DNA from: Linyphia triangularis
Taxonomy: Eukaryota > Arthropoda > Arachnida > Araneae > Linyphiidae
Direction of reading: 5' to 3'
DNA: 64,000 bases
Assembly (NCBI GenBank): GCA_963978545.1
Contig: OZ021722.1
Location: 12,181,401-12,245,400, forward strand
In this document: piece after piece, positions 1-11,725 of the stretch
Layout of the letters: the number at the start of each line of letters is the position of its first letter
Position numbering within the stretch: position 1 is the first letter of the stretch
The notes under the pieces: generated by a model
What the model was told of the DNA's origin: nothing
The model's input: the letters and a program-made list of their open reading frames with translations, nothing else
Database searches by the model: none
Position numbers and translations under genes: made by a program

Positions 1-806
1 TAATGTGTAAATATAGGATGTGGTGAACATGATTTAACTAACACACTTTTGTAGAATGATTCTTCTCTTACCACAGAAAAACCGAGGAGAGCCGCTTTAG
101 TTCTTATTATTAGCTATAATTACTGTACAAGCTGTTGCAGCCTGTCTTTTTGAAACTTTATTTCTGGTTACACTGTAAAGAATTCTGTGTTGGAGCTTTT
201 TGTTTTAACTATGACTTGGAGCAGACTTGGTAAAATTACATTAAGGTTTGAATCGCCTGATGAAATATGTATTTGGTAGAAATTATAGAAGTACCATAGC
301 CAACCTTATTAGAAGTCGATATCTTTTTGTGTTCGGCTAATTGTGTCTTTAATCTTTCCAAAGGTCACTATTTATGGAAGCTCCTTTTACCTCCTACTGT
401 ATCCTATCTGTACTGTAATCAATTTAAACAGCCTGTAGTCAAATTAACCCTGGTTAGGCATAAAAGTGCTTTCGAGCTGATCAAAAAGCATCCGTTTCCT
501 ATTGCCTTAATATATATTTTCTTTCCAGTAATTTTGAAATTTTTTCTTCCGTCACACTTTAACCTGTCACCAAGTTAATTAAGTTGTATACCTGGTTATT
601 CAAGAAACAGTTTCCAAGTTCATTAAAAAGAATGGTCGTGCATACTGTGTCTTTTTTATTAAGTTAGAGCCTTCACTTACTAGTAATTCTTAAAGTTCTT
701 TGACTAACCATCCGTCAAGTTGATTAATCGGAAGCATGCTAGACCTGCAAGTGATCCCATGCGATCAGAAGTTCCCCTTTTCTCATCGTGATCCCGTGTC
801 TTTCAG
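1..806 (+). other. zfh1: last intron of zfh1 (3' part)
   Basis: This AT-rich stretch has no coding signature. It ends in a pyrimidine-rich tract and the acceptor sequence GTCTTTCAG immediately before the zinc-finger exon, so I read it as the 3' part of the last zfh1 intron. Open frames inside it (for example 327-578) are short and resemble nothing I know. Confidence 0.75.
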
Positions 807-1000
807 GTCAAAGACCGCACAAATGCGACGTGTGCAGCAAGGCCTTCAAACACAAGCACCACCTGACAGAACACAAACGCCTCCACAGTGGGGAAAAACC
901 ATTCCAGTGCAAGAAATGCCTCAAACGCTTCTCGCACTCCGGATCCTACAGCCAGCACATGAATCACAGATTCAGCTACTGCAAACCTTACCATGAGTGA
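807..1000 (+). CDS. zfh1: Zfh1/ZEB zinc-finger homeodomain transcription factor, terminal exon
   Basis: This exon encodes the last 63 residues of the ZEB-family repressor Zfh1, a nuclear DNA-binding protein that represses E-box genes. Seen here: acceptor TTTCAG at 801-806, a glycine codon split by the intron (phase 1), then a C2H2 finger (CDVC, 12 residues, H-x3-H), the linker HSGEKPFQ, and the final atypical finger starting CKKC and containing [14 protein letters not shown]. These match the C-terminal finger cluster of ZEB1, ZEB2 and Drosophila Zfh1, which binds CACCT-type sites. The stop follows directly after SYCKPYHE, so the long acidic tail of vertebrate ZEB is absent, as I recall for insect Zfh1. 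The homeodomain and N-terminal fingers must lie to the left of the window. No start codon belongs to this exon. The identification is strong; the exact protein length is not visible. Confidence 0.95.
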
Positions 1001-4000
1001 CAAGACTGACTACCTTCTAAAACTCCTTCCTCTAATTCACAATCTCCTACTCTGATTATATATCCTGTTGTCTTCTCGCATTTGGGAATCGTCGGCAAAA
1101 TTTCCCCTGTCCCAATACTGCCTATGATTTACTTTCCTGATCCCAATATTTGGCAAAATATTTCTTCACGAGCAGCTCTTCTTTTTTAGCTATGTGTAAC
1201 AAAAGTACTGCGTTTAAATGCTGTACTCGTCCAACACCTGAAGTTGCCTGACTCTAAAAAAATAACTTAATATCTTGGGGAATCTAATACCTGTTTTTTC
1301 CCCAACTGAAGCAACATTAAATGTATTTATCCAAAATCATTGAGCTGTATCACTTCAAATAATTTTAATGTAAAAGTCAAAAGATTTTTTCCCCCCTTTC
1401 AAATTTCCTTTAATGGGTTTTTGTTACTGTTGTATCACGGACAAAAACAGGCAATATTTCTGCAGACATTGAGTTCAGGAATATATAGCTGTGGCAGTAT
1501 AGTCTAGGGGAATAACCGACGATTGCTCACGGGTACCTTACCTATCTTGTTTCCTTCATCCATTACTCCATACATCATCAGTCTCTGGTATGTGCTTTCT
1601 CCCAAAGTGATCGCTTCAATTTGGACAGACTTTATACACGACGCGCTCCTTTCAACATTACCAGCCTGCCGTGAGCTTTGTGCCATAGTTTTTACAAAGC
1701 GGACTCTTGGTGAATTTCTTGGTCGGCGGTCGCCATTTCGAAATAAAAAGAGTCGCCAAGTGCAATTTGAGGCAGCAACCTACCATCTGCAAAGAAGATG
1801 GGTTGCTGAATTGGGAGAGAATATCGCATGGGGACCTCGCGACAGTGCCGTTAATCAGGAAGTTACAATGGACTCTTTTTTTTTTTTAAAAAATAATACT
1901 CGAACGTGGGGTCGATCTGTTTCAATGGTTGGAGGGAATTGCGATTGATTTTAAGAAGTGAAGAAAAATGTGCCAACTCCTTAAAAAAAAATGCTTCGCT
2001 TAGCTACTCTTTTAAGTTCTGTATAGAGTTGTTTGTATCAAACTATTTGGTATATGTAACAGAGATTCTTTATTGTTTAGAAATATATTTTGTTTTTATT
2101 TTTCAGAGATTTTAAAAACGAGAAAATAATAATACATTGTGCTTTATGTATTTCTTGCTGCAGCCCAAAGATTTTACTGCTTTCGCTTCGAATGAAGGGG
2201 TATTTTTTGTGGTCTGAGAGACAAAATGTCAATTTAATATTCGAGGGGGGGAAAAGAACTAGAAATATTTTCCCTGCAAAAAAAAAAAAAATATTCTGAC
2301 ATGTTTTGTGATTCGGTCAGTTAGAAAACCAAAGGAATTAAATCAAAGATTTGGTAATTTTTTTTATTACCAATGTATAATGAATGTCATGTTATAAATA
2401 TATCACTTTAGCTCCTGTATCTAGCTAAAAAAAAAGACTTTATACTTTTATATTTGTTTAATATTGAAAAAAGTGACTTTGTATGCCAAAGCTATTTTAC
2501 TTGTGATTTCTACATATGTAGATGTTCAGTACGACTTAAGCCAAAGATTCTGTACGTTTTTGTTGCTTTTTTGTTCAAATAGTTTTTAATATCTTTTGTT
2601 TTAGTTTATTATTGTAGCTATTTGAATATCGGATGTTGCTATATATCTTTTATATTAAACTATTTTAGCTATTGTTTTGTTGATATTACATTCCTTACCT
2701 ATTTTTGGAATAATTATAAAATATGCAATATTTTTTTCTTTCTTTCTTTTTTTTTTTCTAAGTGAAATTATTCAAATTTGCTTTTCAATTATAGTTTTTT
2801 TTTTTTTTTTTTAACAGCAATGTTCTAAATTTGTACCGATGAACAAATGAGCAATAAAATAAATAAGTACGTTATATTTTTATAAGACCACATTGTATAC
2901 AAACGCATATTCAAAACTTAATTTTAATTTCAAAACGTTAAGTTGAAAGAATTATGGCGACATTATCGTCCTTTAATGATATTGAAGAAACTAAAACTGC
3001 TTCTTTTAGAAAATAATAAAAAAAAAATCTTTTGGTTTAAAAAAAAAATGAAATATGCTACTGATCCCCCTAAAGTTCTATGTGCCAAAGTTAAATGTGT
3101 GTGAAATGTACTTTTTATATAAATTTTTAAATTTAAAGGACAACAGTTGAATCAAATGTCTTAACAGATTTTTTTAGAAATGTATAACAGTTTACTTTTT
3201 GTACCAGTTACTTGTATCTGGTTCTAAGCAAAGACTTACGAATCTAATAATTACAGTTCTAATAACAAGTTTTGTGCAAAAAAAAGGACAGAAAGAGGAA
3301 AAAAAAAGATTTAAAAATTCGAATACCAATTGCTTTAAAATAATATTAAGCTGGTAAATTTTTTTTTTGCTCTATTAAAAAACAATGAACAAAACACCTA
3401 TATTCATTTGATTTCTATTGCAAATCAATAAAATTATAAACTGTCTGGACTCAAAACCATTACTTTAAACATTGGCACATTGGTAGCAAAAGTAAATTGT
3501 CCGTTATTCAACGATAATTTTCTAATTTTATTTTGAATTAAAAATACAGAAATCACTTTTTCAAATCCACGTGTTTTTCTATAGGTACCTTAAAAGAATT
3601 GTGATGTAAAATTTATCTTGATCATTATTTACATGACGTGGGCTTGTTCATTGAAATGCCTTGTTTGCTGAACTCAGATTCAGAACTGTAATTCTTCAGG
3701 GATGATGCACACAGTTAAAAAAAAAAAAATATGTCAACAAGTACAATTTGTAATGTCTTTAAGGAATATTTTTCTGTACTAATGTTATAATACTATTATT
3801 ATGTACTGCTGTTAATAGTAGTTATTTAGCTTCTGCGGTTTTTGTATTAGTATTGTTTTTAAAGTCATTTGTTACTTTTAGCTATTGTGCAAAGCTAATA
3901 ACACTGAACATTGTCATCGCTTTCTAACTGCAACGAAATGCTCTTACATAGCCATTATCGTCCAAAAAGGTGCTTTTGTGGTAAAAAAAAATATATATAT

Positions 4001-4369
4001 ATTATTCTGAATGATTGTTCCATCAGCAGAGGTGCTTTTTTGTAGCATAGTGCCAAACTAGTTTATATATACCTGCTTTTTGTAAACATTACTAGTCATT
4101 TTGTGAAATCTTCCGGAATTTCAATTGAGAAATGAGCTGTGTATTGAATTTTGCTTTTAAATGTAATGTAATTTTTATCGTTACCAATTATTTTGGTGTT
4201 TTTAATTTTTCTTGAAGCGAACAAATGTCATTTTAATTAATATTAAAGTGTGTCAATACTGAAGTAGATGTCAATCTTGGAGATAGATTGACAATAAGTA
4301 ACATGTTTTATGTTTAAATTTTAAATAATATATTTTTTTCAATGATAATAGTAGTAGTCTTTTTTCAAC

Positions 4370-4401
<32 letters not shown>

Positions 4402-4994
4402 TAAATCTTAGAAAGTTAATGCTGCACAAAAGTTGGAAGTTAAAAATATAATTCACCTTGTGAATTCGTTTACAAAAAAAATTAATCATATTTATGATGT
4501 ATTATATGGTGATTATATTTGTGATGTATAAGTGTCAGTTAACGCTACTTTGACGCATCATTTTTTGGTAACTCAATGTGAGTTTACAATTTTTTTAATA
4601 TCAGCATTTGTACGAATTACTTTAATGTACAAACTATGTAATATTTTTTATCATTATTTTATCAAATTAATACTTTTTTTTGTCACCAAATTTCGATACA
4701 CGGCTCATCTTTAACGAAGCAATATATATCCAAAGTATTTTTTGTATCTTATCAAAGTCCTGATGCTTTTATTGTATAGATGTTTTTCATTCTATACTTG
4801 ATTTTATTGAACGTTTCTTACTCAATTTTTCTTTGTACTGTTTTAAATATAATACTTAATTTTAACTGTACTTTATAAACATCGATTTCAATATTGAATA
4901 TATTCTTTTAATATTTTTTTTTTTTTTTTTTTTTTATTTTTTTTTTTTAAAGAGGGTTCGGTATTTTGCAATTAAATATAAAATGTGTTAGTTT

Positions 4995-5005
4995 TGACAG
5001 TATTA
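4995..5005 (+). promoter_or_regulatory. miR-8/miR-200 target site in zfh1 3' UTR
   Basis: The bases TGACAGTATTA are the exact reverse complement of the first eleven bases of miR-8 (UAAUACUGUCA), giving an 8mer seed site with three further pairs. Repression of ZEB1/ZEB2 by miR-200 and of Drosophila zfh1 by miR-8 is established. An 11-base match in 4 kb is unlikely by chance, and its position 12 bases before a poly(A) signal suits a 3' UTR site. Confidence 0.75.
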
Positions 5006-5016
5006 CGCGACGATTA

Positions 5017-5022
5017 AATAAA
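5017..5022 (+). terminator. candidate distal poly(A) signal of zfh1
   Basis: A canonical AATAAA lies 12 bases after the miR-8 complement. The sequence changes character within the next few hundred bases. Proximal signals near 2855 and 3426 could give shorter transcripts that lack the miR-8 site. Confidence 0.45.
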
Positions 5023-5045
5023 CCATCAGGACTTTAATAACTATT

Positions 5046-7165
5046 ATATGGTGTTTGTTAACTTGCAAATGCAATAAGTTCACTAGGATTGCCTGATTTT
5101 ATTGACGAAACCAAAGAATTATTTTTTAGCATGACAAGCTTCCTTTTCATAGTGTGAGCTTTTAGTAAAAAGAAGAAGAAAAAAAAAGAAGCCAAAGAAA
5201 ATGTCTAGTTTTATATAGTATAGTATTTAAAGTTTAAAAAAACAAAACAAAATATTTGTTGCGTCCTTTCGTTGCACTTTGTTGGAGAATCTCACCCCCA
5301 CTGGCTACTTTATAAGCTGCTTGTTGACGAAACTTTGTCCAGAGTCGCCTTTCGGCGCCTCCTCACTCACTCGTTATCTGGTCACAAATTTCCAGTGAGG
5401 TTTTTACTAGATAATATTACTAATTCAACAAACAAAAAAAAACGTGTCCTTGCTTGCCTGCCAACAGATAATATTTTTGTTTTTTCGTCTTAATTGTATT
5501 GATACTGCGACATCGTGACGTCGACCAATGTCAAAGGTGCTGTCAAAACTTCAGAATTACGCGGAGTGTGTACAAGAGCCCGCATCTCATTGGTTACTGC
5601 TTTGACTCACCATTTCTCACTGCTCCCTTAGTATCGGCGAATCAAGGTCACTTCCTCTCTTTTCCCATGCTGCGCCGTAACTGTAGAAATATAAATTAAC
5701 AATAGCATCGATAATGTTACCATGGTTACTAACCTCAGCTAGTCAAGGTTAAGACCTTCCCTTCTTTAAGCTATGATGTAACTTTACCCCCTACAACACT
5801 TTATTGCCTTAGTTACTGTCCTTAACTAGTGTTTAGGTCATCTCTTTACCACCGTACGTTATAATATAATCCTCCCCCCATAACCCTTTATCGATGGTAT
5901 TGCCACGGTTACAGGTTGGCATATGAAGAAGAAATCTTGACCTTGATTCGCCAGTTCTAAGGCAACTAACACGAGTTTCGACTGAAGTTCTCTTACCTTC
6001 CCCCTACCTTTACAGAAATGTATCCCACGTATCCTTGTACATAAATAAGCATATATCTCTTCCACGTTTTTCCCTTTGAAATCCTCTGTCAGTGTATCTA
6101 AATGTCTCCTATTTTTTATCACCAATGTAGAGTTTTCTTCGATACCCTTCGTCACTTTGGAGTGTATTTGCACTTTTTCTTCCACTCTAATCTGTGTATC
6201 GTTTTAGCAATTTTATTCCTCATGTCGATTCTGCTTTGATCCTGTGTGTCCTCTCTTACATCTATAGAAATGTGTTTTAAACAAAAAAAATCTTCTAAAA
6301 TACTCCGAAAATTTCGATTGATTTTGTTGTTGAATTGAGGCTGGCAGAAAACTTTGTGTGTAGCCAAAGTTTTTTTTAAATGTAGGGTAACGTGCAATCT
6401 TTTAAGTTTACCTTTTTTTTTTTTTTTTTTTTTAAATTATTGGGCGGCAATGCATGATCTCATACTTATTTTCTTTATTATGAGTTTTAGTCGTTTTAAG
6501 TTAGTGTGTAATAGTTTTCAATTATCTGCGTTAAAATCACAATGGAAAGATGTTTTTACTGGCATCTGATGTAAAGCATTAGTTTTTAATTATTAATTTA
6601 ATAAAATATATATATATTTTTATTCAATTAAACTTAATCGTTTAGAAAAACTTGATTCGTTGAACTTTTAACAAACACATCTGTAACGTCACTAAATATT
6701 TGTGGTTCGAATATTAAAAATTAACTTTTAACATAAAAGATTTCGATGATACAAAATAAGCCGTTTATTATCATCACAAAAAAGCTTTTTAGCAAACAAA
6801 TAATGCTTTTAAGTTATTATAACGCAAGCAATGAAATCCTCTAGTCACTTTGCCAAACCACCACAAAACACTTTCTTCCAGCCTCTATTCGTTTTAAACG
6901 TGCTTTTTGAACTTATTATTAACAAAGTTTGTCCTTTAAAACAATTATGTGTCCTATTAAGCAAGCTTCATTCTGGTATGTTTTGTTTTTCCTGTTTACC
7001 TCCTAGAAAGAAAGAAAAAAACCTTTGTATGTTCTTGTATCTCGTCACTTTTCCACCTTTTGCCACCTGCATTAAATTTTAAGTTTTTTTTTTAATTTGA
7101 AAAGAAATCAATTTAACGAGATGAGGTGAATCGCTATCTACCTCAACCTGTCAATTTGATGATAA
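5046..7165. other. intergenic, mostly single-copy DNA
   Basis: I recognise no gene here. The segment is less AT-rich than its surroundings between about 5270 and 6200 and matches no other part of the window. It carries X-box-like palindromes (see 5716). A minus-strand frame at 5859-6185 (108 residues, beginning MEEKVQIHSK) looks mildly protein-like (mixed K/E/L use) but has no family I can name and no clear splice context. Confidence 0.5.
5716..5729. promoter_or_regulatory. RFX-type X-box palindrome
   Basis: GTTACCATGGTTAC fits the RFX X-box pattern GTNNCCATGGNNAC. Weaker relatives lie at 5900-5912 (TTGCCACGGTTAC) and 5954-5966 (GTTCTAAGGCAAC). RFX factors bind such motifs upstream of ciliary genes. 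Function here is inferred from the motif only. Confidence 0.4.
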
Positions 7166-7551
7166 CAGGGTTCCCACGGTCATTGAAAGTTAATAATATT
7201 TTTGAACTCGTTTTCAAGGCCTTGAAAGTGCTTGAAAATGCTTAGAGGTGCTTAAAAGTCCTTGAAAGTACTTAATTTTTACAGATGCTGTCCAACTGCA
7301 AAATTTATAATAAAAAAAATACATCTCAGACTTGCTACTTCCGCGTGACCGCCACTTATCTGCACCGTATAGGAATTTTCCGACACATTTGCATCCACCA
7401 ACTTGTAACTTTTTTTGGTAGAATATACTTTATTAAAAGTTTAAATACAGACATGATGCCTGAAAACAAATTTTCATCGGTCCTTAAAAACATTAATTAG
7501 GTCCTTGAAAAGTCATTGATTTTCATTCTGTGATATGGAGTGGGAACCCTG
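7166..7551. mobile_element. 386-bp TIR transposon with 5-bp target duplication
   Basis: The ends are CAGGGTTCCCA and its exact complement TGGGAACCCTG, flanked by the direct repeat GATAA at 7161-7165 and 7552-7556. Inside both arms the phrase CCTTGAAA and close variants (TTGAAAGTGCTTGAAAATGC and similar) recur many times, as subterminal repeats do. It carries no transposase and so is non-autonomous. I recognise the general CAGGGTTCCCAC/CCTTGAAA style as common in animal genomes but cannot assign a superfamily. Confidence 0.75.
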
Positions 7552-7556
7552 GATAA

Positions 7557-9288
7557 GCCGTGTCTAATCCTCGCATGTTATTCTGTCTGTGTCTCTCTCC
7601 CCCTTTGAAGATAAGAAACCCACTTTTTTTTTTTTTTTCTTTAGTGTCTCTTTGTGTCTTGTCACCTTTTCCTACATTCTCCTCTTGTGTGTGTGTCTTC
7701 AGCACTTACCTCCTAGCTGTTACTTCTTAACAGTGCATACTTGGTTATTGACTTAGAAACAGAAGAAAGCTACTGTCTGCCCCCCCCCCCCCAAACTACT
7801 GTCTGTCTGTCAGACCAGCTCCTGTCAGAGTGATGGAGGTCACTACAAAAGCAAGACTCGTTGGATTTAGAATAGGGGAATGACGCATGCAGGAAATTGG
7901 TGACACAAGGTCTGAAAACGTAGGTGTCTTTCTCCTGAAATCCCCCTTCGGGAAAATGGGAATGGCCCTGTTTCCATGGCAACAGACAGTGCTAGACTTC
8001 ATGGCGGGAGCTATTCTTGTGATGGACAGTAGTTGGCGTATGTTGGTAACCAGGGGGAGATCTGTTAAACAGCATCAGATGGGGGAAGAGTATGGCGGCA
8101 GTTCAACTGATGGCTTCATCTGCAGACAGACTAGTAACCGCTTATGAGCTACCCGAAAGTTACAGTTAGTAATTTGTGTCTCAGGCGTGTGTCCTGAAGT
8201 AACCGTGTCGCGTCGTCAGTTGCGCTCACATCCTGGATTACATTTTAACTGTTACCATGGCACCCCCACTCCCCTTTTTTTTTTAAAATGTTTAACAATC
8301 ATCAACTTTAAAGGCTGATTTACACTCTACAACTTATCTGTGAAACTCCGTTTTTAGGTTACTTACCTTTGGATTTCATTCAGTTTCTATGAGACTTACG
8401 TTTGCTCAATACACACTTCTTTTTTACACGAGAGGATTTATCGATTTCGATTAGACTTACACGATAAACCTTTACAGGAGTGAAAATCTTCCACTTTTAC
8501 TCTGATTTCCGCTTTTTTTTTTTTCCTGAGAAATTCCGCCTTTTCTGCAATTTTATTATGTTTAATTGACTTTATAGGCTTTATCCGACGAAACTTGCAT
8601 AAAAAAAAAAACCACCTCAGAAAAAAATGTCGGAGTGCAGCACTGTTTTGTATGCATATATATATATTAAACATTTTGTCTGTTTTCATCCTTGACCTTA
8701 GTGTGTAAACATACTTGAAATAATTTATTCAATTGTACTGTTTACTCAAACTCTTGTATCATATTAAATACATCGTTCACAATCTAATAGAACCCTTGAT
8801 TTATAAGTAAGAATAACTAAATATCAGTGAGTTTGTGTTAAGTACTTTTTTTAAGAAAAATTCCTTCTCTTAACATTTATTTTAATAATTATTTTTCTCG
8901 CTCTACCAAAAATAAGTTTTGCTATTATTATTTCTAGTTCTCAAGTTAAATGTAACTCAAATTTATCATTACCTTGGATGTGAGCGCAGCCCATTTATTT
9001 TAAATACATTTCATGTAAGCAAAAGAAAATTGCATTTCTTCCTACAGTGCACCACACCTTTCACATCTCGTGTTCTTCTCTATTTTATGAATAACTGGTA
9101 TTAAGGGCATTTTGATTGAAAGCCAAAAAGGAAGCATTTAAATGTTGTATCTGTGATTCGGATTATGTTTAAGAGGATATAAAATAAGTGATTGCGATTA
9201 CAAGGTTTGGAGTGACATATCTTCAAGTATTTAAATGAGTTAAACAAAATTAGCTAAATTTAAACGTACAAAAATTTTGTCGTACATA
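7557..9288. other. intergenic DNA, no gene recognised
   Basis: This is mostly single-copy sequence. The part from 7800 to 8260 is GC-richer and carries two more X-boxes (7970 and 8251) and several GATGG/ATGGCGG words. Open frames on both strands at 7770-8147 overlap one another and have no recognisable domain. From 8440 on it is AT-rich with nothing I can name. Confidence 0.5.
7970..7983. promoter_or_regulatory. RFX-type X-box, near-perfect
   Basis: GTTTCCATGGCAAC matches the classical X-box consensus GTTNCCATGGNAAC at every defined position. A second close copy, GTTACCATGGCACC, lies at 8251-8264. The nearest recognised gene is zfh1, 3 kb to the left, and no ciliary gene is visible here. Confidence 0.45.
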
Positions 9289-9290
9289 TA

Positions 9291-9939
9291 GTCCGAGAGG
9301 CGACTGCAATTTTTGCACCCCCATCGAACATCATTCTGAATTTTTTATAGAAATTAGAGAAAAGTGAGTAGATTAGGAATCCACTGGTCAGCCGTGGCAA
9401 AAATGACCGAAACTGATCAATAATCGACTTGGAATGAGTTCTAAAGTCCGATAGCCAAATATGTCATAACTTGCCAAAAATATAACAAACTTATTCGTCT
9501 GGCAACCCACTTCGTTTTGATTTTCAATGAGAAAAAGCGCAAACGATTTCTGATATCTGGCTCGGAAAACTTGTATCTTTTAAAAGTAAGCCAAAGTGGC
9601 GACATCAGTTACGTCATCAGTGACATAATATTTATTGCCAACTTGGCTCCCTTTTAATAGATGCAAGTAGATCGTCGCCCGATATCTGAATCGTCTGCAA
9701 CCTTCTTAATTAAAAATTAAAGAGTGAGGGTTACCAAATAAAAAAAAATGCTCATTATTTGGCAAGTTATTTGGCAATTGGATTTAGTTCAACTTATTAA
9801 AAGTCGATTTTTGACCAGTTTCGGCCATTTTTGCCTCGGCAGACCAGTGGATTCGTAATCTACACACTTTTCCCCAATTTCTATAAAAAATTCAGAATGA
9901 TGTTCGATGGGGTCCAAAAATTGCAGTCGCCTCTCAGTC
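9291..9939. mobile_element. TA-1 element, complete copy (Tc1/mariner-type, long TIR)
   Basis: The element begins GTCCGAGAGGCGACTGCAAT and ends with the diverged complement, between TA dinucleotides at 9289-9290 and 9940-9941. The inverted arms are some 200 bp long. The centre holds TTACGTCA and TGACATAA in inverted arrangement beside GCCAA/TTGGC words. There is no transposase. Further copies are at 28565-30799, 51770-52157 and 61662-62323. Confidence 0.8.
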
Positions 9940-9941
9940 TA

Positions 9942-11459
9942 AAACAGTATGCACTAATCATTTTGCTTTAAGCCATTCGAATTCGTAAACATCGGCATTA
10001 AATTAAATGTATTGAAGCATTCTTTGCCGTTAAATTAAAAAAAATATCTGATTTTAATCGATGTTCTATTTGATTTCAATATTGTCTTTTAAAACCGAAT
10101 TCGAAACGAAATGTAGTTCAAAAAGCCATAAACATATCAGAATTCCCTTCCGAGTTGTTTTTCAATATTTTGCCGTCAAGTTCAAAGCCAAAACCAAACT
10201 TGTTACAATTATCCCAAAACTCAATCCAAATCAGAGATAAACACGAAAGAAGTGCTGCATAAGCGACTTTTCCGAGAATCTTGCACTTTCTTTTTTTTTT
10301 TACAGAAATCTTAGAAAAACCTCATCAAAACTTTGCACCATCTCATCTTCATTCCTATTTGTTTTCTTTTTTCCTCCTCCTTCATTTTTAACCCCTCTTT
10401 TTTACCCCTCTGGTCTTAAAAAACCCTTTTCATTTCTCTACTCGGGCAGCATTGCATCGCCCCCCCCCCCCCCAACTTAACTGCTTTGTGATATATATAA
10501 AAAAATATATATATATAAACAATATGCTTATAACGTGTGTGTCAAATAAAGGAAAACGATATAAACAAAGCTGAGCTTCCTAACACATAAAAAAAAAAAA
10601 AAATCCAAGATGGCGGATCTGAAAAGCAAGATGGCGGATCCAATATGGCGTCGTCCCTCCATTAGCATCGAGTTGAATACTTGTTCGGACGTTCGTTCTG
10701 AGCAGTACTTCTTGTACATATATACATACCATATTATATATATATGCGATATCTGTATATCTCTTCTTATTGTGCTTTTTTCCCATCGTCTTCTTCAGGT
10801 GTGTAAGAATCTCCTCTTCTGATTCCATTTGTCTTAAAAATATGAAATTATGTAAGATTGACAGAAGAAAAAAAAAAAAAAAAGCTTTTGAAAAATAAAT
10901 TTATCGCGCATATTTACTCTGTGTCTGGATTCATTATTGTGTCTTGTTTTTATTTGATTGTTCAATTTTTTTTAAGAAGACTCAGTATTCCCTATGTTCG
11001 TAACGTTAAATTGGATATTTTTGATGTAGCTTTTTTAGGAAAGTGTTCTTAACAAATCAGTTTGAAATTTTTCATGTAGATTAAAACGATTTTCGTACGA
11101 TACTAAGGTTAAAGTTTGGTAAAAAATATCAATTTTTTTTTTTTTTTTAATTTTAATCAATTTTATATATATATATTTTTTTTTTTTTTTTAGAAAAACA
11201 TTTGTTTGCTTAAATTTTGTATTAAAAAAATTATCATGGAAATAACAGGAAATTTTTAACTTCAGTTTAATCTATGGGTTATGTACTATAATTTCATAAT
11301 TTTTTATGGTATCTACTAATTAGTTAAAAAAAAAAATGCATTGAAATTTGAAGTATCATGTTTAAAGAAAATAAAAGCTGAAGTTTTGTCTTGTATGGTT
11401 AATAATTGATAGTTTGCTGTTTTTAAAACAAAATTTAACATACTTCTAATTTGAGTAGA
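9942..11459. other. intergenic AT-rich DNA with short YY1/Pho-like cluster
   Basis: No gene is recognised. At 10607-10650 there are two copies of AAGATGGCGG and a further ATGGCG within 45 bases, resembling YY1/Pho sites. TA and poly(T) tracts surround them. Confidence 0.5.
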
Positions 11460-11505
11460 AATTTACCCATTATTGACGGTTGGCAAGAAATCTTGCTAAT
11501 CGACA

Positions 11506-11536
<31 letters not shown>

Positions 11537-11640
11537 CAAAATATTGTGATTATTATGGTTCCACTTAGTGTTTTTTGAAAATCGAAAAAATAATTTCTCA
11601 AAAAGTCTGAAAAATTCAAAATATACATTACATGATCGAA
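11460..11640. repeat. R5 repeat, copy without LTR (empty site)
   Basis: This stretch aligns with the DNA around the solo LTRs at 52589 and 63202. All three share the start near CCATTANYGACGGTTGG, the block TTCCA(C/T)TTAGTGTTTTTT, and the end AAATTCAAAATATAC followed by CATGATC. Here no LTR is present at the junction (about 11628), so it is a paralogous pre-insertion site. Confidence 0.7.
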
Positions 11641-11725
11641 ATAAAACAAGGTAAAAGTGAAAATTCCTCTATCAATTCATATATGATTAGAAATTTTCGA
11701 CCAAAATGTCACTATTAAAGCATAC

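Larger units (their letters stand above)
1001..5045 (+). other. zfh1: 3' untranslated region of zfh1
   Basis: About 4 kb of very AT-rich, mostly single-copy DNA follows the zfh1 stop, with no convincing open frame and none of the repeat families seen later in the window. AATAAA-type signals occur near 2855, 3426 and 5017. I extend the UTR to about 5045 because a strong miR-8 complement lies at 4995-5005 and a poly(A) signal follows at once. K-box hexamers (TGTGAT, the seed match of the miR-2 family) occur at 2307, 2502, 3600 and 4520, although a few are expected by chance at this base composition. The true cleavage site or sites need RNA data. Confidence 0.6.

Noticed and set aside
736..996. 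86-residue + frame and a 66-residue minus frame over the zfh1 exon
   Set aside because: They are shadows of the zinc-finger frame at 807-1000.
5859..6397. Two overlapping minus-strand frames with K/E-rich residues
   Set aside because: No domain or splice context is recognised; kept only as a remark in the intergenic entry.
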